64,000 nucleotides of DNA from contig JAJDCD010000025.1 in assembly GCA_029261035.1 (NCBI GenBank), forward strand, positions 248,001-312,000, read 5' to 3'. This document shows, one piece after another, positions 18,788 to 28,053 of this stretch. A program made the translations under genes and the position numbers. The stretch is from Candidatus Omnitrophota bacterium (GTDB lineage: Bacteria > Omnitrophota > Omnitrophia > Omnitrophales > JACROU01). The notes beneath the pieces were generated by a model, which was not told where the DNA came from, made no database searches, and was given only the letters and a program-made list of their open reading frames with translations. Every line of letters begins with the position of its first letter. Positions within the stretch are counted from its first letter, which is position 1.

Positions 18788-19375
18788 TTAGAAAAAGCTC
18801 TCCGGAACAACCACCGTATCCCCTGGTTGCAACAGCTTATCTTCTCCATTTCCCTTTGTGATACTACTAATATTAACTTTAATCATTTTCTTTTTCTCAT
18901 CATCACCAGATCGGATAATTCTAACTTTTCTTTTATTGGCAATATCAGAAAAGCCACCCGCTGTCGTAATCGCTTGCACCACAGTCATTCCACCATTAAA
19001 AGGCACAGGGCCTGGTTTTTTTACTTGCCCATACACAAATACATTGCTGAATTCTTTAACAAAAACTTTTACTTGAGGATTCCGTATGTAATCCTTAGCC
19101 AGAGACGTCCTAACGTAATCCTCTAAACCATTAATCGTCATCCCTGTCACTTTTATTCTTCCTAACAACGGATAAGATATAAAACCATTCGTTGTAACCC
19201 TAACTTCCTGAGTTAAATCCAATTCATCATAAACGGATATTTCAAGAACGTCATTAACGCCAATTTGATAGGTGTTCGATAAAATTTGAGAAGAATTTTC
19301 TTGAGAGAAAGAGATAGGCAAAAAAAGAAGAGAAGACAGGGTGAATATAGAAACAAGCTTCATCGCAAAAAACAT
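18788..19375 (-). CDS. Wza-like polysaccharide export protein
   Basis: A periplasmic/outer-membrane polysaccharide export protein with a signal peptide (MKLVSIFTLSSLLFLPISFS). Poly_export domain: YQIGVNDVLEISVYDE near the start, then an SLBB-type beta-grasp domain (VYGQVKKPGPVPFNGG, AITTAGGFSDIAN). At about 195 residues it is shorter than E. coli Wza and lacks its C-terminal amphipathic outer-membrane helix; the beta-barrel encoded next upstream may supply the pore. I chose the ATG at 19375, which has an AAGG seven bases ahead; an ATG at 19435 would give a longer n-region. No lipobox cysteine is seen at the cleavage region. Confidence 0.9.
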   Translation of the reverse strand: MFFAMKLVSIFTLSSLLFLPISFSQENSSQILSNTYQIGVNDVLEISVYDELDLTQEVRVTTNGFISYPLLGRIKVTGMTINGLEDYVRTSLAKDYIRNPQVKVFVKEFSNVFVYGQVKKPGPVPFNGGMTVVQAITTAGGFSDIANKRKVRIIRSGDDEKKKMIKVNISSITKGNGEDKLLQPGDTVVVPESFF

Positions 19376-19489
19376 TAGGGAACCTTGATTTCTATATTTA
19401 AGCATTCTCGCTTTGGGCTTTACAGCCTCTACCATTAGTCTTCTCTTCTTTCTTTATATAAATTTTGTATTGCAACTAACAGATAAAAC

Positions 19490-20746
19490 TTAAGCCGTTA
19501 GCGTAAATCCAACTGTGACAATGCTGTTATTATAATCGAATACCGCTGCATTAGAACTACGTCTATTGTACTGATATCGCACATCCGCACTAACCCAATC
19601 AGTAAATTCGTAAACTAACTTTGTATCCACTGTGATTAAATCGTCATCTCTATCACCAATAAATCCGGCAGCACCAAAACGGTTGACTGTTTCATAGTCT
19701 TGATTGATATAGTAAAAAGAAGCAGAAGCGCTTAGCTTTTGAGTAATACCTTGATTTACCGTCAAGAAAAGCAAATCTTGTTTGTAAATTGTGGTATTAG
19801 AAAAAGTAGATTGTTCTTGGCTTCTCAAATAACCTGCATCAATTGAGGTACGAGCAAACGGTGTATAAATAACACCTATTTGAGAAATAAAGTTATTACC
19901 ATCTTTACTATTCTGCACTTCTAAGTTTTCATAACCAAACTTCGCATATACAGAGGTTTTTGGAAATAAATCCCCTGTAACACCTGCCAAGATTTTATTA
20001 CTAAAAGCATCTCGGGTATCATTGCGATAACTAAAATCTGTAATACTATACTCAACAAATGTCTGAACCTTTTCGGTTAAATCAAAAAAGATACTTTCAG
20101 TGAACTTGTGCGTATGTAAGTCCAAACGATTTTGAGAGGAGTTATCAAAACTACGATAGAAACTTTCGTATCCAGACTCTACGGTAAATCGATTAAATGT
20201 ATAACCCGCTTGTACAAAAGCCGTATTTTCAAAACGAGGACTTCTTTTGGTGAATGTGGTTCCAGAACGACTGGAAGTATGCGTAATATCGTCGCCTAGA
20301 TTAATATACAGTTTATTAAAACTTAAATTGATTTCTGATTTAAAATATTGATTCTCATCGTTTTCTCTAGGAAGCTTCATAAACTGTTCAAACTCAGCTT
20401 CATAATCCACAGTAATGAGATGCTGTTGAATTGGAACGATAATTTCAATTCCAGGAATCTCTCTAAAAATAGAGTCTCCTTTACCATCCCCTTGTTCCAA
20501 GAGAACGTTGTCATCCAAAGAATATTCCCCTCTAAAACGCGGGTTTATCTGGATACCTCCTACTTCAAATCCCTCTCCTAGTTGATCATCAATCCAACTA
20601 GAAAGTCCTTTTCCAGTTTTCCCAGCTTTTCCTTCTAATCCTTGATCTGCTGTTGCTGCCAATAGTAATTGAGTAGGAATAAATCCAAAAATAAGAAGTA
20701 AAGCTAATGTTTTTTTACTGCGTTGAACAATTTGTTTAATCTTCAT
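19490..20746 (-). CDS. Outer-membrane beta-barrel protein of the exopolysaccharide locus
   Basis: 418 residues: signal peptide (LALLLIFGFIPTQLLLAATA), a Gly-rich linker, then alternating amphipathic strands that end in an aromatic/hydrophobic last strand (IVTVGFTLTA). The start GGIQINPRFRGEYSLDDNV resembles the opening strands of the putative beta-barrel porin-2 group found in exosortase/EPS loci. It lies directly before the Wza-like gene, so a role as the outer-membrane exit channel or assembly site for the polymer is likely, by context. A GAGG ribosome-binding site precedes the ATG. Confidence 0.72.
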   Translation of the reverse strand: MKIKQIVQRSKKTLALLLIFGFIPTQLLLAATADQGLEGKAGKTGKGLSSWIDDQLGEGFEVGGIQINPRFRGEYSLDDNVLLEQGDGKGDSIFREIPGIEIIVPIQQHLITVDYEAEFEQFMKLPRENDENQYFKSEINLSFNKLYINLGDDITHTSSRSGTTFTKRSPRFENTAFVQAGYTFNRFTVESGYESFYRSFDNSSQNRLDLHTHKFTESIFFDLTEKVQTFVEYSITDFSYRNDTRDAFSNKILAGVTGDLFPKTSVYAKFGYENLEVQNSKDGNNFISQIGVIYTPFARTSIDAGYLRSQEQSTFSNTTIYKQDLLFLTVNQGITQKLSASASFYYINQDYETVNRFGAAGFIGDRDDDLITVDTKLVYEFTDWVSADVRYQYNRRSSNAAVFDYNNSIVTVGFTLTA

Positions 20747-20785
20747 AGATACCTCGTCTATTTGGTTGATGAAAAATTACTAAAA

Positions 20786-21340
20786 TTAAGGACTTGTCAT
20801 TGAAGCTGCTTGTTCATTACCACCAACAGCACCATCCTGTGTTCCAATATTGGTTCCAAGTCCACCCGGAACATTTCCATTTTTGAGAGGTTCGGTCGTC
20901 ACTGCTTTTGCATTACCAGTACCAACCTGGCCAGTTCTAGTACCAGAAAATACACCCTTACGAATATAATCTAAAGACCCAGATAAAACAGTTAGACTTA
21001 ATGACCTGCCCCCTCTACTGGACTGAGCTCTAACAGAATCCCCATTTTGAGCCAGATAATACCCTACTATATTATTTATTTTTACAGAGGATGTACCCGT
21101 TGTAGAAAAAGTTGCCGTTCCTGTAACAATAGTAACTGAAGCCCCATCCAAACTAGGTACTGTCTCTCCTGCAGTGGCTGCTGTCAAAGTTCCATCAGCC
21201 GCAACATTAACTCGGGTTCCATTTACCTCAATTGTTGCAGGGCCTGTAACTGAAACATCCGCAAACGCTGTTGGAGCAACTAAAATTGCTAAAAGAAATA
21301 AACCAAACACTAAACTGGTTTTTAAATTGATTATTTTCAC
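20786..21340 (-). CDS. Small secreted protein, function unknown
   Basis: 184 residues with a clear signal peptide (VFGLFLLAILVAPTAFA). The mature part is rich in Thr, Gly, Ser and Val and should be beta-rich; the middle (NNIVGYYLAQNGDSVRAQSS, LTVLSGSLDYIRKG) loosely resembles FecR-like periplasmic sandwiches. The last 45 residues are low-complexity with many Gly and Asn. Translation starts at GTG with a strong GGCGGAGG site. It is the first gene of the polysaccharide operon, so it may be an accessory or surface component. I do not recognise a named family. Confidence 0.7.
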   Translation of the reverse strand: MKIINLKTSLVFGLFLLAILVAPTAFADVSVTGPATIEVNGTRVNVAADGTLTAATAGETVPSLDGASVTIVTGTATFSTTGTSSVKINNIVGYYLAQNGDSVRAQSSRGGRSLSLTVLSGSLDYIRKGVFSGTRTGQVGTGNAKAVTTEPLKNGNVPGGLGTNIGTQDGAVGGNEQAASMTSP

Positions 21341-21466
21341 TGTGGCCTCCGCCTTTTTAAATCGTTAAAATGCCTAGAAATAACATTATTACCGGCTTAT
21401 CTTATATCGACCATAAAAACTGTAATATTTAAGTAAAAAGATAGAATTACTGCAAATTTGTACTGA

Positions 21467-21495
21467 AGTTTACCTATTTTAAGTGTAATGGTCAA
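21467..21495 (-). promoter_or_regulatory. Candidate promoter of the polysaccharide operon
   Basis: On the minus strand TTGACC (21490-21495) and TAAACT (21467-21472) are 17 bases apart, a fair sigma-70 match (5/6 and 4/6). It would give a leader of about 120 bases before the GTG at 21340 and lies in the only sizeable gap upstream of the operon. No riboswitch fold was recognised in the leader. Confidence 0.4.
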
Positions 21496-21553
21496 CTCTT
21501 TTTACGAAAATAATTAAAAACAATCAGTATATTATAGGTCGTTTATATTTAAC

Positions 21554-21581
21554 TTGCTTTTTTAACTCAAAACTCTATAAT
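21554..21581 (+). promoter_or_regulatory. Promoter of rpmB
   Basis: TTGCTT (21554-21559), a 16-base spacer and a perfect TATAAT (21576-21581) lie 41 bases ahead of the rpmB ATG. A GGCGGAG ribosome-binding site follows at 21610-21616, six bases before the start. Confidence 0.7.
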
Positions 21582-21622
21582 ATGCGTCCTTTTGTTAAGA
21601 AAATTTATAGGCGGAGTTTATC

Positions 21623-21853
21623 ATGAAAATATGTGAATTTTGTAAAGTTAAACCGATGGTTGGAAAAACGATTGCACGACGCGGTATGGCGAAGAAAAAA
21701 GGCGGTGTGGGTAAGAAAGTTACCGGCATTACCCGTAGACGTTTCTTCCCTAACCTACAACGCGTAAAAGCTCTTTTACCTGGCGGCACTGTTAAAAGAA
21801 TTAAAGTATGTGCTAGTTGTATTCAAGCAGGTAAAGTCACTAAAGCAGCCTAA
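21623..21853 (+). CDS. rpmB: 50S ribosomal protein L28 (bL28), zinc-binding form
   Basis: 76 residues. Cysteine pairs CEFC near the N-terminus and CASC near the C-terminus form the zinc ribbon of the C+ form of L28. The RRRFFPNLQRVK stretch is the rRNA-binding core. It is a single-gene plus-strand unit amid minus-strand genes, with its own promoter and a terminator directly after the stop. Confidence 0.95.
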   Translation: MKICEFCKVKPMVGKTIARRGMAKKKGGVGKKVTGITRRRFFPNLQRVKALLPGGTVKRIKVCASCIQAGKVTKAA

Positions 21854-21854
21854 G

Positions 21855-21909
21855 AAAGCGTAAAACGGTAGCGGTTTGGTAGTTTGTTATTCGTTTTACG
21901 CTTTTTTTA
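21855..21909. terminator. Bidirectional intrinsic terminator between rpmB and recJ
   Basis: The arms 21855-21867 (AAAGCGTAAAACG) and 21892-21904 pair over 13 bases, with a 24-base loop and a T-run on the plus side (an A-run on the left serves the minus strand). The recJ stop codon lies inside the right arm, so the hairpin serves both converging genes. Confidence 0.82.
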
Positions 21910-23572
21910 TGTCCCGAATAACCAATTCGTAAATCTCTCTCCCCTCCCAAATCTTCAGAGTAGGAGAATAAATAACATCGTAATAACCTATAGAAATCTG
22001 ACCATAGTTTTCAAATGGATTCTTCCAAACAGCTTCTAATGTAAGCCCGTCTTGATTACACATAAATCTTTGTTCTTTGCTGGCATAGTAACGCGGAGGA
22101 ATTGGTTTTAATTCTACTTTTCGTGTAAGAAACACGGGTTTTGGATTTTTAAGACCAAAAGGTTCCAGAAGCGCAATCTCTTTCATCTGTTGCGATGTTA
22201 GATCAGAAAAACTAAGCTCTTCATCTATATCAAATGTTTTGGACAAATCATCCGGAAGAACAGTCTCTCGTGCCGCTTGATTAATTAACTCTCTAAATTG
22301 AGTTAAATTCTTTTCCTCAATGGAAAGCCCTACGGCTTGTTCGTGTCCCCCAAATTGTTCTAAAGGATCACTCGCCTGATTCAAGAGTTGATATAAATTT
22401 ACATTTCTAATAGACCGGCCAGAGCCCTTACCCATACCTTTATCTAAACTAATCACTAAAGAGGGTCTGTGAAATTTGTCGACTAAACGTGCTGCTACAA
22501 TCCCTATAACACCTTGATGCCAACCTTCATCCCAAACCACAATCACTTTAGATTCGTTAAAATTAATTTCTGTCTCAACTTTTTTAATTGCGTCTCGTGT
22601 TGCCTGCTGTTCAATTTTTTTTCTTTCCTTATTATATTTTTCTAATCTTTGAGCGAGCTTCTCAGACTCAACCACATCATCAGTTAAAAGTAATTCCAAA
22701 GAAGGTTCTGCTGAATCCATACGTCCCGATGCATTAATCCGAGGACCAAACATAAATCCAATATGGGTTACGTTATAACGACGCGCTCTCATCTTTGCGC
22801 TTTGGGCTAAGGATCTAAAGGGAACATTCGGATGGTCAGACATGGCTCTCAATCCGTACTTAACAAAGATTCTATTTTCTCCTTTAAGAGGAACCATATC
22901 GGCAACCGTTCCTAATGCTGCAAAATCCAAGTACTGCATCGCCTTATCACCAATCAATGCTTGTGACAATTTAAAAGCTAGGCCTGTTGCACAATAAGGA
23001 ACAAAAGGAGACTCACAAGCTTCTTGATGTGGGTTCACTAAACTATAAGCGTCTGGAACTTTTCCGTCTTTAACTTGATGATGATCGAAAATAAGACAAT
23101 CAATTCCAGCCTCGTTGGCTTGCTTCACCTCATCAAAAGAAACGGTTCCACAATCTAAGGTCAACATAATGCGAGCACCTTCGTCTCTAGCAAATTCAAC
23201 TCCATGTTTTGTAAAACCATACCCATGTTTAGAACGGTGAGGTACGAAAGGCTTCCAGTTAGCTCCTAAACGATTAAGCGTACGTCCCACAATGGCACTT
23301 GCTGTAATGCCGTCCACATCATAATCTCCATGAACAATAATCAGCTCGGATTGATCAATTGCTTGGATCAATCGCTTCACCGCTTTTTCCATACCATAGA
23401 TAAGATAAGGATCCTGTAGGTCTTCAGGGGTGCCATAAAGAAACTGCCGCGCTTCTTCAACGGAGTCAATGCCGCGATGTTTAAGAAGTTTTGCTGTAAG
23501 GGGTGTTACTTGGAGAGATTCTACAAAGTCTGCTGCAGAATCTAATTGTTTCATGTTCCATTCAGTTAACAT
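21896..23572 (-). CDS. recJ: Single-stranded-DNA-specific exonuclease RecJ
   Basis: 558 residues, normal for RecJ. DHH phosphoesterase motifs: IVHGDYDVDGITASA near residue 80, LDCGTVS, FDHHQVKDG, then the DHHA1 domain with GSGRS and FGGHEQAVGLSI. It degrades single-stranded DNA 5' to 3' in mismatch and recombinational repair using Mn/Mg. It is the last gene of the queA-tgt-yajC-secDF block. A second possible start is the Met at residue 7 (MKQLDSAADF). Confidence 0.94.
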   Translation of the reverse strand: MLTEWNMKQLDSAADFVESLQVTPLTAKLLKHRGIDSVEEARQFLYGTPEDLQDPYLIYGMEKAVKRLIQAIDQSELIIVHGDYDVDGITASAIVGRTLNRLGANWKPFVPHRSKHGYGFTKHGVEFARDEGARIMLTLDCGTVSFDEVKQANEAGIDCLIFDHHQVKDGKVPDAYSLVNPHQEACESPFVPYCATGLAFKLSQALIGDKAMQYLDFAALGTVADMVPLKGENRIFVKYGLRAMSDHPNVPFRSLAQSAKMRARRYNVTHIGFMFGPRINASGRMDSAEPSLELLLTDDVVESEKLAQRLEKYNKERKKIEQQATRDAIKKVETEINFNESKVIVVWDEGWHQGVIGIVAARLVDKFHRPSLVISLDKGMGKGSGRSIRNVNLYQLLNQASDPLEQFGGHEQAVGLSIEEKNLTQFRELINQAARETVLPDDLSKTFDIDEELSFSDLTSQQMKEIALLEPFGLKNPKPVFLTRKVELKPIPPRYYASKEQRFMCNQDGLTLEAVWKNPFENYGQISIGYYDVIYSPTLKIWEGREIYELVIRDIKKA

Positions 23573-23596
23573 TCTAAATAAGTCCCGATCATAAGA

Positions 23597-23703
23597 AGCG
23601 GATAGCGTCTAGCGTAGAGCGTATAGTTGTCTAACCCTCACCCTCCCCTATCAGGGAGAGGGGAAAGTTTTTCCTATCCGCTAAACGCTATGCGCTCTAC
23701 GCT
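23597..23703. repeat. Palindromic repeat element, family D with inner hairpin
   Basis: Arms 23597-23627 and 23672-23703 are inverted copies of a roughly 25-30-base unit built on AGCGGATAGCG and GCGTAGAGCG. Between them sits a smaller hairpin (CCCTCACCCTCCCCTA / GGGAGAGGG). The same arm sequence recurs at 30160, 34087 and 34229. Confidence 0.85.
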
Positions 23704-23714
23704 AATTTATTTTA

Positions 23715-25925
23715 CTATCTTCTTTTTCCGTTAAGATCTGCTGCCAAAGGTGCTGCAATAAAAACAGAAGAGTAAGTACCCACAACCACACCAATCAAAA
23801 TAGCAAAGGCAAAGTCATTAATCACTTCTCCACCAAAGACATACAATGCAATCACAGCCAAGAGTGTTAACCCGGATGTGATGATCGTTCTCGAAAGTGT
23901 CTGATTTAAACTCAAGTTAATTAAGTCTGAAAATGTCATTTTTTTCAACAAGCGCATATTTTCACGGACACGGTCAAAAATAACAATCGTATCATTCAAC
24001 GAATAACCAATAATCGTAAGAATCGCTGCGATAAAGGTTAAGTTCATTTCACGACCTGACAGAGAATAAAGCCCTACCGTAATGGCTGCGTCATGAAACA
24101 ACGCCACCGCTGCACAGACTGCGAATTGAAATCTAAATCGGAAGGACACATAAACACCCATCGCTATGAGAGCCCAAATAGATGCCCACATAGCCTTCTG
24201 TCTCAAATCGGCTCCAACAGCAGGGCCAACTCGTTCGACTCTCATAATCTCGACTTGGTCATCCCCTACCAATGCTTTCAGAGACGCCTCTACTTCTTCT
24301 GGATTCATTTGAGGTGTTCTTACAATAATTTCATTCAAGCTCGAATCCCCAAAGTTCTGAATCTGAGACCCTTCCACTCCCCCTTCTTTTAAAGCAGATC
24401 GAATGGCTCCCATATCCGTTGGCTCGGCAAATTTTACCTGAACTAAGCTTCCTCCAGAGAAATCAACACCAAAGTTGTCAGAACCCCGATTAAAAAAGAA
24501 TAAAAGCCCACAGACAATTACAACAGAAGAAACACCATAAGCAATATGACGCCATTTAATATAATTAAAACTAGGAACACCCACCAACTCAAGCATTTTA
24601 ATCTTAAGATCTTGCTTCTTACTGATGAAATCAAAAATAGCACGTGTTACAAAAAGAGCGGTGAACATACTAACGATAATACCCAAACTCAATGTAACAG
24701 CAAAACCTCGAATAGGCCCCGTTCCAAAACGAAACAGAAGTAATGCTGTGATCAACGTTGTAATATTCGAGTCCAAAATTGTAGACAACGCTTTGTTGTA
24801 ACCCGAAGCAATAACAGCCCGAGCTCCCTTCCCTAACTTCAACTCTTCACGCATACGTTCATAAATAAGAACGTTCGAGTCCACGGCCATACCCATGGCC
24901 AAAATAATACCTGCAATACCAGGCAACGTTAGAGACGCATTAAACAAAGACAACCCTGCAATAAGAAAAAGTAAATTTAAAATTAATGCTACATTCGCAA
25001 CCGCACCATTAATGAAGTAATAAGCAAACATCGCCACTAATACGAGAACAAGTCCCACAAAACAAGCTCGAATACCTTTTTCTATTGAATCCTGCCCCAA
25101 TGTGGCCCCAACCGTTCGTTCTTCTTCGACATAAACCGGAGCTGGAAGAGCACCGGCACGAAGCACAAGCGCTAAATCACTAGCGTCTTCATAAGTAAAT
25201 TGTCCTTGAACAATGGCTCGACCGTTAGGAATACGTTCTCTGACTTGAGGTGCAGAGCGTAATGCCCCGTCCAGAATAATAGCTATTCGACGAGGAATGC
25301 CATCCACCCTAAAATCTCCAGACGCTTTTGCTGTCGCTTGATCAAAGGTCTTAGCACCTTCGTCATTAAACTCTAAAGTAACAATAGGCTGACCTAAACT
25401 ACCTTGATCAAAAGAAACACCTGCATTAACCAACTTGTCTCCAGATAGAAAAGAATCTTTTTCTAAAAGAAGCTTTTCAGAACCCAAACCTTTACCTCGA
25501 GACAATTCCTTAATCTCATATCCTTCGGGAATTTCCCCACCAAGAGCCTGATCAATCAAGGCTTGTTCATGAGCAACCATTCTAAATTCCAAATGAGCTG
25601 TTTTTCCGATAATTTCCAAAGCACGTTTACGATCACTCACACCTGGAAGTTGTATGATAATCTGATCCACCCCTTGCTTGGAAACCGAGGGCTCTTTCAC
25701 ACCGAATTCGTCAATACGATTACGGATAACTTCTACGGCACGATCTGTGGCATCTTCTCGAGCAAGTTCAGGAACCTTCTCAAGGTCCACTTTCATCACA
25801 ACATGCATTCCACCTTGAAGATCGAGTCCTAGATTAATTTTTTCAGACGGAGGGCTAATTTTCCAAATCGAAAGAGCAACAATGGCAACAATCAGTAAAA
25901 CTTTCCATTTGTAATATTTGTTCAT
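23715..25925 (-). CDS. secDF: Fused protein translocase subunits SecD-SecF
   Basis: 736 residues, a natural fusion of the two RND-type subunits that use the proton gradient to pull proteins through SecYEG. SecD half (1-440): helix 1, then LGLDLQGGMHVVMKVD, the periplasmic P1 domain, and GIAGIILAMGMAVDSNVLIY. SecF half (450-736): DNFGVDFSGGSLVQVKF and IIGYSLNDTIVIFDRVREN. Twelve membrane helices are expected. Fused SecDF is known from several phyla. It follows yajC, its usual partner. Confidence 0.95.
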   Translation of the reverse strand: MNKYYKWKVLLIVAIVALSIWKISPPSEKINLGLDLQGGMHVVMKVDLEKVPELAREDATDRAVEVIRNRIDEFGVKEPSVSKQGVDQIIIQLPGVSDRKRALEIIGKTAHLEFRMVAHEQALIDQALGGEIPEGYEIKELSRGKGLGSEKLLLEKDSFLSGDKLVNAGVSFDQGSLGQPIVTLEFNDEGAKTFDQATAKASGDFRVDGIPRRIAIILDGALRSAPQVRERIPNGRAIVQGQFTYEDASDLALVLRAGALPAPVYVEEERTVGATLGQDSIEKGIRACFVGLVLVLVAMFAYYFINGAVANVALILNLLFLIAGLSLFNASLTLPGIAGIILAMGMAVDSNVLIYERMREELKLGKGARAVIASGYNKALSTILDSNITTLITALLLFRFGTGPIRGFAVTLSLGIIVSMFTALFVTRAIFDFISKKQDLKIKMLELVGVPSFNYIKWRHIAYGVSSVVIVCGLLFFFNRGSDNFGVDFSGGSLVQVKFAEPTDMGAIRSALKEGGVEGSQIQNFGDSSLNEIIVRTPQMNPEEVEASLKALVGDDQVEIMRVERVGPAVGADLRQKAMWASIWALIAMGVYVSFRFRFQFAVCAAVALFHDAAITVGLYSLSGREMNLTFIAAILTIIGYSLNDTIVIFDRVRENMRLLKKMTFSDLINLSLNQTLSRTIITSGLTLLAVIALYVFGGEVINDFAFAILIGVVVGTYSSVFIAAPLAADLNGKRR

Positions 25926-25988
25926 TTATTCTCCTTTATGAATAGCAGATAGCCATTAGCATATAGACAATAGGATTCTTTTGTCTAT

Positions 25989-26076
25989 AGATTCTTCGTC
26001 GTTTCACTCCTCAGAATGACAGATTTAAGTTTGTCATCCTGAGCCGCCGTTCTTTGTGGCGGAGAAGGATCTTGAG
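25989..26076. repeat. Palindromic repeat, family A pair
   Basis: Two inverted copies of the ATTCTTCG...CAGAATGACA / TGTCATCCTGAG...AAGGATCTT unit lie in the secDF-yajC gap (25926-26101). The left of the gap carries a decayed family D arm. Nothing else was recognised there. Confidence 0.75.
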
Positions 26077-26101
26077 ACAATGGTTCTATTGGCTAACAAA
26101 C

Positions 26102-26434
26102 CTAGTCTTGTTGAACCACTTGGCTTACAGCAGATTTTTCGAATTCAAGTTTAACTTCATCTTCACCTACTTTAACAACAACTTTCTTTTCATCAACACC
26201 TAACACTTTACCAATAATCCCACCATTGGTAACAACCTTATCCCCTTTTTTTAAATTGCTCACCATTAACTTGTGTTCTTTTTGGCGTTTTTGTTGAGGA
26301 CGAATCAATAAAAAGTAAAAAATTACAAACATTAAAATCAAAGGCAAAAATGCCACAATAGGATTTCCCTGTCCTTCACCACCCGCACCGGGTTGTGTTG
26401 CTGCTCCTAAAATCATCAAGTCCGTTAAATTCAT
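26102..26434 (-). CDS. yajC: Preprotein translocase subunit YajC
   Basis: 110 residues. One membrane helix (IVAFLPLILMFVIFYFLL) is followed by the family motif RPQQKRQKEH and a small basic/acidic beta domain (LKKGDKVVTNGGIIGKV). YajC joins SecDF in the holo-translocon. The residues before the helix are Gly-rich (GAGGEGQGNP). An upstream gap with repeats separates it from tgt. Confidence 0.93.
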   Translation of the reverse strand: MNLTDLMILGAATQPGAGGEGQGNPIVAFLPLILMFVIFYFLLIRPQQKRQKEHKLMVSNLKKGDKVVTNGGIIGKVLGVDEKKVVVKVGEDEVKLEFEKSAVSQVVQQD

Positions 26435-26570
26435 TATTTCTTCCTTTCGATTGTTTAGCTATCAACTGTCAGCTATTAGCCGTCAGCAAAAACTAAATAC
26501 TTCCTTTGAAATCGGCAAATATCAAACTGCCTTTAATTTAGTATTAAAACTTACACAACTTCAGCAAACT

Positions 26571-26647
26571 GTCATCCCCGAATGATTTAGTCGGGGATCC
26601 ATTCTTTTATAAACTAGCTCCCCGATACAAACATTCGGGAATGACAA
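26571..26647. repeat. Palindromic repeat, family C
   Basis: GTCATCCCCGAATG and CGGGGATCCATTC form one hairpin and CCCCGATACAAACATTCGGG another; the same unit recurs at 36796 and 62220. It fills most of the tgt-yajC gap (26435-26670), where I see no gene. Confidence 0.75.
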
Positions 26648-26670
26648 ATTTCAGGCCACAACAAAATTTA

Positions 26671-27804
<1,134 letters not shown>

Positions 27805-27842
27805 TTACTAGCTACGTCAAGAAAACGATACGTACCTAATGG

Positions 27843-28013
27843 GGGACTGTCCCGTTTAGTATGGGACTGTCCCAGACCACCCTTTAATCGATAAGAAATA
27901 AACTACGCCGCCTTAAGAAAAAAGGGACAGTCCCTTTTTGGGACAGTCCCCTTTTTTGCCTGTCATTGCGGGGCATTATTCATTCGGGCCGTGACAATTA
28001 CCTCGCAATGACG
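27843..28013. repeat. Palindromic repeats: four GGGACWGTCCC units and one family B copy
   Basis: The 11-base palindrome occurs at 27843-27853, 27863-27873, 27924-27934 and 27940-27950; the first pair reads GGGACTGTCCC and the second GGGACAGTCCC, making a larger inverted array. A family B unit (TGTCATTGCGGGG ... CCTCGCAATGACG) follows at 27961-28013. This is all that is seen between tgt and the GGDEF gene. Confidence 0.8.
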
Positions 28014-28053
28014 TTATAAGTTTGAATTTAGACAAGAAAACTATCCGCTAGAA

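Noticed and set aside
21341-21466. A riboswitch in the long leader of the polysaccharide operon
   Set aside because: No known aptamer motif or clear terminator/antiterminator pair was seen.
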